Notes under the pieces: model-generated
Told to the model about the DNA's origin: nothing
Databases searched by the model: none
What the model saw: only the letters and a program-made list of their open reading frames with translations
Source of the DNA: DATFVA01 sp963745945
Lineage (GTDB): Bacteria > Bacteroidota > Ignavibacteria > Ignavibacteriales > Ignavibacteriaceae
NCBI GenBank assembly: GCA_963745945.1
Contig: CAVUZG010000004.1
Location: 496,001-560,000, forward strand
Reading direction: 5' to 3'
DNA length: 64,000 bases
Made by a program: the position numbers and the translations under genes
Shown here: positions 59,142 through 64,000 of the stretch, in pieces
Layout of the letters: every line of letters starts with the position of its first letter
Numbering within the stretch: position 1 is the stretch's first letter

Positions 59142-59975
59142 TTGATTATATTAAACAATATAAGATGGATCAGCTATCAGGGTGTCCTTGTCCCGGATGA
59201 GATCCCTGACAAAGATATAAAACTCAATACAGAAGAAATAAATTTCCTTTTAAAAAAATCAGGGACATATTTTATTCGTTGGGAAACTAATTTTGATTGT
59301 GGTTATGAAACAGAGTACTGGCATGTCATTAAAGATAAAGTAAGTACACTTGAATCTTTAAGCGGAAATACAAGACATAATATTCGTCGAGGTTTGAATC
59401 GTTGCATAATTAATAAAATTCCTGCAAAAGAGGTTGCTGAATTTGGTTATGAATCATATATAAAAGCATTCAGAAAATATAATACTTTTATCAAGCCTGA
59501 AACTAATGACGAATTTATAGAAAACATACTTAATAAGGAAAACGATCCTGAATGGGAATTTTGGGGAGTTTGGAATTTAGAGCAAAAAATGATAGCATAC
59601 GCAATTAATAAAGTCTCGGATAACCGATGCTTTTATAAAACCACGAAATTCCATCCTGATTATCTTAAACTGTATCCAAGCGATGCTCTATTTTTTATAA
59701 TGAACACTCATTACCTTGATGAAAGAAGCATGAAATATGTTGATGACGGTCCGAGAAGTCTTTCACATCAGACAAATATTCAGGAATATTTTATCAATAA
59801 ATTTGAATTTCGTAGGGCGTATAGCAGAATGCATATTGCGTACAACCCAAAAGTCAGATTTGCTGTAAAATCACTTTATCCTCTTAAAAATATTCTGTCA
59901 AAAACTAATTCCTCTATTGCCAGTAAACTAATTGTTTTGATGAAACACGAGGAAATCAGGAGATCTTTTGAATGA
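59142..59975 (+). CDS. Acyl-CoA N-acyltransferase-like protein of unknown substrate
   Basis: This 277-residue protein has a fold suggestive of GNAT/FemAB-like enzymes: TRHNIRRGLNRCIINKIPA, ESYIKAFRKYN and EFWGVWNLEQKMIAYAINKV (the second-lobe strand where FemAB-like proteins re-bind acyl donors). No specific catalytic signature is clear. The start is TTG at 59142 with a weak AGAAAGA site 12 bp ahead. The region is more AT-rich than its neighbours, and the gene ends in a 4-bp ATGA overlap with the next one. Both together look like a small accessory pair, possibly for surface-sugar or lipid acylation. The role is unknown. Confidence 0.55.
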   Translation: MIILNNIRWISYQGVLVPDEIPDKDIKLNTEEINFLLKKSGTYFIRWETNFDCGYETEYWHVIKDKVSTLESLSGNTRHNIRRGLNRCIINKIPAKEVAEFGYESYIKAFRKYNTFIKPETNDEFIENILNKENDPEWEFWGVWNLEQKMIAYAINKVSDNRCFYKTTKFHPDYLKLYPSDALFFIMNTHYLDERSMKYVDDGPRSLSHQTNIQEYFINKFEFRRAYSRMHIAYNPKVRFAVKSLYPLKNILSKTNSSIASKLIVLMKHEEIRRSFE

Positions 59976-60490
59976 GCGCGACTAAATTTTTTTTTTACAA
60001 AATTTCATCTTTTGAAAAAGGGACAAATATAACACCAACCATTCCTGTCGAAATTGAGAAATTTAAACCCTCTATTTTTAGATTAAAATTGCATTCCGAT
60101 CGGTCGCTAATTTATTTGTTCTGGTTTATTGTTACTATGGGGAAATATCAGATATACTACATTAAAGACAATAATGGAACAATAATTCATTACTCCCACA
60201 TTTTACCAAAATTTTTTAAATTCCCTTTCATGAGAAAGGAGGATATTGAAATAGGCCCTTGCTGGACACATCAAAATTTTCGGGGTAAAAACATTTATCC
60301 TTTCATTCTTACATTAATATTAAAAAATCTGAGTTTATTGGACAGAACATTCTATATAATGACGGATGAAAATAATATACCTAGCCAGAAAGGAATTCTT
60401 AAAGCTGGTTTTAAATTATTTGCAGAAGGAAGTAAAAAAGGGATACTAGGAATTTATTATCCTACAAAGTTTGTACAAAATTCACAATAA
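59972..60490 (+). CDS. GNAT-like acetyltransferase, overlapping partner with T10 tract near its start
   Basis: This 172-residue protein has HYSHILPKFFKFPFMRKEDI, IGPCWTHQNFRGKNIYPFIL (a GNAT-like 'v.p..rgkGi' acceptor loop) and YIMTDENNIPSQKGILKAGF (the 'N..a..l..k.GF' block). It overlaps the preceding gene by 4 bp. Codons 5-9 (KFFFY) include ten Ts in a row at 59987-59996, so loss or gain of one T would stop translation early; this might be a phase-variable switch. Substrate is unknown. It ends 6 bp before the convergent glmS stop. Confidence 0.65.
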   Translation: MSATKFFFYKISSFEKGTNITPTIPVEIEKFKPSIFRLKLHSDRSLIYLFWFIVTMGKYQIYYIKDNNGTIIHYSHILPKFFKFPFMRKEDIEIGPCWTHQNFRGKNIYPFILTLILKNLSLLDRTFYIMTDENNIPSQKGILKAGFKLFAEGSKKGILGIYYPTKFVQNSQ

Positions 60491-60495
60491 AAATT

Positions 60496-61218
60496 CTATT
60501 CTACGGTTACACTTTTTGCAAGGTTTCTCGGCTGGTCTACATTTAATCCTTTTTTAACGGCAATGTGATAAGCAAGCATTTGCAAAGGAATTACTGTAAG
60601 CAAAGGAGTCAACATTCTTATAGTATCAGGAATTTTAATGGTAAAGTCTACAAGGTGGTCAATATTACTATCACTTTCACTTGCGATTGCAATAATCCTA
60701 CCACTGCGTGCTTTCACCTCTTCAATATTACTGACTATTTTATCATATGTAGTGTCTTTAGGGGCAATGAATACGGCTGGCATTTTGTCGTCTATTAATG
60801 CAATTGGCCCATGTTTCATTTCCGCAGCTGGATATCCTTCGGCATGGATATAAGAAATCTCTTTTAGTTTGAGTGCTCCTTCAAGTGCAACCGGAAAATT
60901 GAATCCTCTTCCAAGGTAGAGAAAATTTTTAGCATCCTTAAATGCTTCCGCTATTTTTTCTATGCTATCATTTAGTTCTAAAATTCTTGATATTTTCTCC
61001 GGAATTTTTTGGAGTTCCTCACCAATACAAATTCCATCAGCAAGACTCATATTTCTTTTTCTAGCCAGTAATAGGGTAATTAAGGCTAACACAACCAACT
61101 GGGAAGTAAATGCTTTTGTTGAAGCAACTCCGATTTCAGGACCAGCATGGGTATATACCCCTGCATCACTTTCCCGTGCAATTGAACTTCCAACTACGTT
61201 GCATATTCCCAAGAACAA
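60496..61218 (-). CDS. glmS: C-terminal (isomerase) part of frameshifted GlmS (gene 60496-62329)
   Basis: About 240 residues hold the second SIS domain of glucosamine-6-phosphate synthase: ICNVVGSSIARESDAGVYTH, AGPEIGVASTKAFTSQL, FLYLGRGFNFPVALEGALKL, KEISYIHAEGYPAAEMKHGP and the end QPRNLAKSVTVE. The visible start is internal; the sequence joins the N-terminal part if one G is dropped from the six-G run (plus-strand C at 61222-61227) or from the nearby GGG. The joined protein has 610 residues, the normal size. GlmS makes glucosamine-6-phosphate for peptidoglycan and lipid A and is normally essential, so sequence error is likely. Confidence 0.93.
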   Translation of the reverse strand: MFLGICNVVGSSIARESDAGVYTHAGPEIGVASTKAFTSQLVVLALITLLLARKRNMSLADGICIGEELQKIPEKISRILELNDSIEKIAEAFKDAKNFLYLGRGFNFPVALEGALKLKEISYIHAEGYPAAEMKHGPIALIDDKMPAVFIAPKDTTYDKIVSNIEEVKARSGRIIAIASESDSNIDHLVDFTIKIPDTIRMLTPLLTVIPLQMLAYHIAVKKGLNVDQPRNLAKSVTVE

Positions 61219-62329
61219 GAGCCCCCCTGATTTTTGCTTCTTTCATGGCAGCTAAAGTATCAGCTGTTTCACCGCTTTGTGAAATAAAAAAAATAGCATC
61301 GTCAGAATTAATTATTGGGTTTCTATACCTGAATTCAGATGCATATTCAACTTCAGTAGGAATGCGTGCAAATTCTTCCAGCATATATTCTCCAACCAAA
61401 GCTGAATGCCAGGATGTTCCGCAAGCTGAAATTATGATTCTTTTTACCTTAGAAAGTTTATCAAGTACGGGTTCAAGTCCGCCGAGTTTTGCGGTACCTT
61501 TTTCCAATATGATTCTTCCTCTCATCGAATTGCGGACAGATTCAGGCTGTTCCATAATTTCTTTAAGCATAAAATGATCAAATCCACCTTTGTCGATTTC
61601 ATCAAGGTTCATACTTATTTCGTGAACCTCTTTTTCAATCTCAATATCGCCGATAGTCCGAACAAAAAATTTATCTTTCTGAATCTCAACAATTTCACCA
61701 TCTTCCAGGTAAACTACCTGCTTTGTATAAGCAAGGATTGCAGAAACATCAGATGCTATAAAATTTTCATTGTCACCTAATCCGATTAAAAGAGGCGATC
61801 CTTTCCGTGCAGCTATTATTTTATCAGGTTCACCTTTATAAATAACGGCGAGACCATAGGTTCCCTCTATTTCGGTCAGAGCAAGTTGGACGGAATTGAA
61901 TAAAGGATATCCTCTTTTTAAGAAACTATCGATCAAATGTGCAAACACTTCGCTATCGGTATCGGAAATGAAAACATATCCCATTTTCTCAAGTCCGGTT
62001 TTAAGCGTTCTGAAGTTTTCGATAATACCGTTATGAATTATGAATAAATCCTTAGAGGTGTTTGAGTGAGGATGTGCATTTATTTCGTTTGGAACGCCGT
62101 GAGTAGCCCAACGTGTATGTCCTATACCTATATTCGCATTAAGATTGAATTTTTCAATTTTCTTTTCTAATTGAGAAACCTTGCCCTTGTTTTTTACAAC
62201 CTGAGAGATTCCATTATTAAGAATTCCTATTCCCGCTGAATCATATCCGCGGTATTCAAGTCTTTTTAATCCGTTTATTAATATGGGGACGCAATTTTTA
62301 TCACCGATATACCCTACTATACCACACAT
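61166..62329 (-). CDS. glmS: N-terminal (glutaminase and first SIS) part of frameshifted GlmS
   Basis: It starts MCGIVGYIGDKNCVPILING with Cys2 as the Ntn nucleophile, then YRGYDSAGIGI, IGHTRWATHGVPNEINAHPH and HNGIIENF (class II glutaminase), and GTSWHSALVGEYMLEEFARI in the first SIS domain. It transfers ammonia from glutamine to fructose-6-phosphate with the downstream domain. The frame is lost after EAKIRGALVLG. A TAAATTTG promoter box lies 28-35 bp upstream. No glmS ribozyme-like structure fits in the short leader. Confidence 0.93.
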   Translation of the reverse strand: MCGIVGYIGDKNCVPILINGLKRLEYRGYDSAGIGILNNGISQVVKNKGKVSQLEKKIEKFNLNANIGIGHTRWATHGVPNEINAHPHSNTSKDLFIIHNGIIENFRTLKTGLEKMGYVFISDTDSEVFAHLIDSFLKRGYPLFNSVQLALTEIEGTYGLAVIYKGEPDKIIAARKGSPLLIGLGDNENFIASDVSAILAYTKQVVYLEDGEIVEIQKDKFFVRTIGDIEIEKEVHEISMNLDEIDKGGFDHFMLKEIMEQPESVRNSMRGRIILEKGTAKLGGLEPVLDKLSKVKRIIISACGTSWHSALVGEYMLEEFARIPTEVEYASEFRYRNPIINSDDAIFFISQSGETADTLAAMKEAKIRGALVLGNMQRSWKFNCTGK

Positions 62330-62356
62330 TACTTATCCATTAGTTTATTGAAAAAT

Positions 62357-62364
62357 CAAATTTA
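62357..62364 (-). promoter_or_regulatory. Candidate -7 box (TAAATTTG) upstream of glmS
   Basis: TAAATTTG on the minus strand lies 28-35 bp before the glmS ATG and matches TAnnTTTG. No TTTG at the usual -33 distance was seen. Confidence 0.35.
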
Positions 62365-62384
62365 ATAAAAAATATCTCTATACT

Positions 62385-63998
62385 TTATTTAATCTTGGCA
62401 AGTTTTTGTGTTACGGTTTTTACAACGTCTTTAACTTTATAAATGACCTTATAAAAATAAACTCCGTTGGCAATTTCATCTCCATCTTCATCTTTGCCAT
62501 CCCAATAAATTCTTTTAAATCCAACATCAGATCCTAATTCCGCTGATGAAACATTTATTGTTCTGATTAATCTTCCTGCCACTGTGTAAATTTTTAAATA
62601 CAATTGATCAGGAATTTTATCTCCTGTAACAATAAATGTAAAATATGTGCCATCTTTAAATGGATTGGGGTAATTATACACTTCCCTCAAATCATACTCA
62701 TTAAAGACATAAAATGTCGTTCGTGATGAAGTCGTATCAAAGAAGTTTCCGGATGCATCTTTAGCTAATACTTCCAAAGTATGCTTACCATCAGGAATCT
62801 GAGGTGTCCATTGCAACATCGCTTCTGAGTTCGGGTAAGGTGTATATGTGAATTGGACATCAGGACTACCAAAGTTCAATGGAATATTATCATATATTAC
62901 TGTAAATAAACTAGTATCAAGAGGTAAAGGACTATTATCTTTTAATGTAATCACAATCTTAGGTTTGGATGAAACTATATCTCCGTTTAATATTTCCTTT
63001 CCATCAAAGGTAATATTAAAAAGAGGTTTTGTTGAATCACGGGCAACATAAAAGGTATGATTCATAATATTATTAAAAGTGAAATATTCAGACTGTGGAT
63101 ATATCGCAATCGCTTTGATACTATTATCAAAAATTAAAGGTGCGGTGGAAATAGTATAATCGAGTGATGTAGAGCTATCTGGTTTCAGATTAACAGTTGA
63201 AGTAAGGAATGTACTGTCCAGATCATTTAGATAAAATTTAAGAGCAATACTATCTGCAGTAACAAAACCGACATTCTTAACATTAAAATGCATAGTAGTA
63301 CTTAATCCTTCTAAAACTGAATCAGGAGAAACATTGAGATCATTTTTGGTAATCATAATTTCCGGTAATCCATCGTAATCCACATTTAGACTCTTAAATC
63401 GCATAGGGTTTGTAGTATTAAACGTGCTATCTGTCATTTTTACGAAAAACTTCAGATATTTATAATTTGCAGGTGAAATATCTTGTAAAGAATAGTTAAC
63501 CGGAATATTAACTGCAAGAGTATCGTAATCTTTAGTTGACTTGTTGAGTCCATATAGTACATTAGAAAATGAACCGGATGAATTTTGATGAAAATCATAA
63601 TTAAGAGTTTTCCATTTTGAGGCTGGACCTATATCTTGACTTGAAAATGTTCCCTGTGCATCAGAGTAGGTTCCCTGGAAAACAAAAAATTTAGGCGTAT
63701 AACCGGATTTGCGATATACACCAGAGTAAACTTTATCATTCTCTTTATCATAGCACCATGAAAAAAGACTTTGAAATGGACGGAACGCTATCCATTCTTC
63801 TTCGAAAAACCCATCTGAAATTCTGATTCTTCGAATATAATTTGACAAATAATATTCTGCCGGGTATATGTAACCATCAGCTACAAAATAGTCTGTAAAT
63901 CCTTTTAAATAACTGACACTTTGCAGTTCGAGATATGGATTTACTAATTGCCAGTTTTTTGATGGATCCAAAATACGTAATACATATCTATGATTACC
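62385..63998 (-). CDS. C-terminal part of a large T9SS-linked secreted protein (5' end outside window)
   Basis: The frame is open to the right edge (GNHRYVLRILDPSKNW...), so the TTG at 63971 is not a true start. The visible 537 residues comprise beta-rich Ig-like domains (for example VNYDGLPEIMITKNDLNVSP-like and VKNVGFVTADSIALKFYLND), then the end VYNYPNPFKDGTYFTFIVTG, RIYWDGKDEDGDEIANGVYF and VTQKLAKIK, a FlgD-like T9SS C-terminal module. LRILDPSKNW and the domain order resemble the C-terminal half of PorU2-like C25 peptidases of this phylum, but the peptidase domain is outside the window, so this is tentative. It lies 56 bp after glmS's start region on the same strand. Confidence 0.7.
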   Translation of the reverse strand, partial: GNHRYVLRILDPSKNWQLVNPYLELQSVSYLKGFTDYFVADGYIYPAEYYLSNYIRRIRISDGFFEEEWIAFRPFQSLFSWCYDKENDKVYSGVYRKSGYTPKFFVFQGTYSDAQGTFSSQDIGPASKWKTLNYDFHQNSSGSFSNVLYGLNKSTKDYDTLAVNIPVNYSLQDISPANYKYLKFFVKMTDSTFNTTNPMRFKSLNVDYDGLPEIMITKNDLNVSPDSVLEGLSTTMHFNVKNVGFVTADSIALKFYLNDLDSTFLTSTVNLKPDSSTSLDYTISTAPLIFDNSIKAIAIYPQSEYFTFNNIMNHTFYVARDSTKPLFNITFDGKEILNGDIVSSKPKIVITLKDNSPLPLDTSLFTVIYDNIPLNFGSPDVQFTYTPYPNSEAMLQWTPQIPDGKHTLEVLAKDASGNFFDTTSSRTTFYVFNEYDLREVYNYPNPFKDGTYFTFIVTGDKIPDQLYLKIYTVAGRLIRTINVSSAELGSDVGFKRIYWDGKDEDGDEIANGVYFYKVIYKVKDVVKTVTQKLAKIK

Positions 63999-64000
63999 AA

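Noticed and set aside
58831..60490. Genomic island integrated at tRNA-Phe
   Set aside because: There is no integrase and no duplicated tRNA 3' end; the AT-rich genes lie on the 5' side of the tRNA, opposite to the usual insertion side.
61180..61240. Programmed frameshift in glmS
   Set aside because: The G run could slip, but no stimulator structure or termination role is evident, and glmS is not known to be frameshifted; the same error type occurs in many unrelated genes here.
61110..61577. Plus-strand frame of 155 codons opposite glmS
   Set aside because: It is antisense to the highly conserved glmS coding sequence and has no family resemblance; a shadow frame.
62330..62384. glmS ribozyme in the glmS leader
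   Set aside because: The gap to the next gene is only 55 bp and carries no fitting pseudoknot.

Overview
This AT-rich window looks like part of the chromosome of a Bacteroidota/Chlorobi-group bacterium, most probably an Ignavibacteriota-like organism. The evidence is type IX secretion (T9SS) genes (SprA, PorX, several secreted proteins with NYPNPF-type C-terminal sorting domains), TonB-dependent uptake, the HpnCDE squalene route, PhnDCE-type anion import, and TAnnTTTG promoter boxes upstream of tRNA-Phe, tRNA-Leu and glmS. No phage, insertion sequence with a transposase, CRISPR array or rRNA is visible.

Layout. 0-2.4 kb: end of a TonB receptor and a TetR regulator. 2.4-6.6 kb: an anion-import operon (phnD-phnC-phnE-pstB-phoU). 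6.8-13.9 kb: secreted M1 peptidase, ruvB, a membrane acyltransferase-like protein, and an hsp20-dnaK-hsp20 heat-shock operon. 14.2-20.8 kb: birA and coaX facing panC, accD, DUF1573, tsaB, tsaE and porX. 20.9-27.9 kb: the giant T9SS translocon gene sprA. 28-32.4 kb: a cupin (DUF985), a beta-propeller T9SS cargo and a secreted peptidylarginine-deiminase-like protein, facing an M28 peptidase. 34-37 kb: hpnC-hpnD-hpnE. 37.2-42.9 kb: prfC, a dihydroceramide-desaturase-like gene, three uncharacterised envelope genes and tRNA-Leu. 43-49.7 kb: PBP1A, lpxH, a second M1 peptidase, glgC and a NUDIX hydrolase. 49.7-55.5 kb: purC-DUF971-pgsA-pgpA-cinA-thpR-recA-recX. 55.5-64 kb: two tiny membrane-anchored cysteine proteins, a thioredoxin-like lipoprotein, an M3 peptidase, tRNA-Phe, two overlapping acyltransferase-like genes, glmS, and the 3' part of a large T9SS protein.

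Many genes are broken by single-base changes. phnE, porX, sprA (twice), the DUF985 cupin, the propeller protein (three shifts plus a stop), the deiminase, hpnE, a small zinc-ribbon gene, the thioredoxin-like gene (twice) and glmS all need a one-base shift to read through, and panC has an in-frame TAA. Most of the shifts are one surplus base, often in short homopolymers, and they hit genes expected to be essential (glmS). Draft-sequence error is therefore the leading explanation. Such genes are listed as their readable fragments, with the whole span stated.

The most interesting biology is the T9SS-exported deiminase, a eukaryote-like sphingolipid desaturase, the mixed Phn/Pst operon, a 68-bp REP-like double hairpin, palindromic signals around the dnaK operon, and a 53-residue CxxCH membrane protein.
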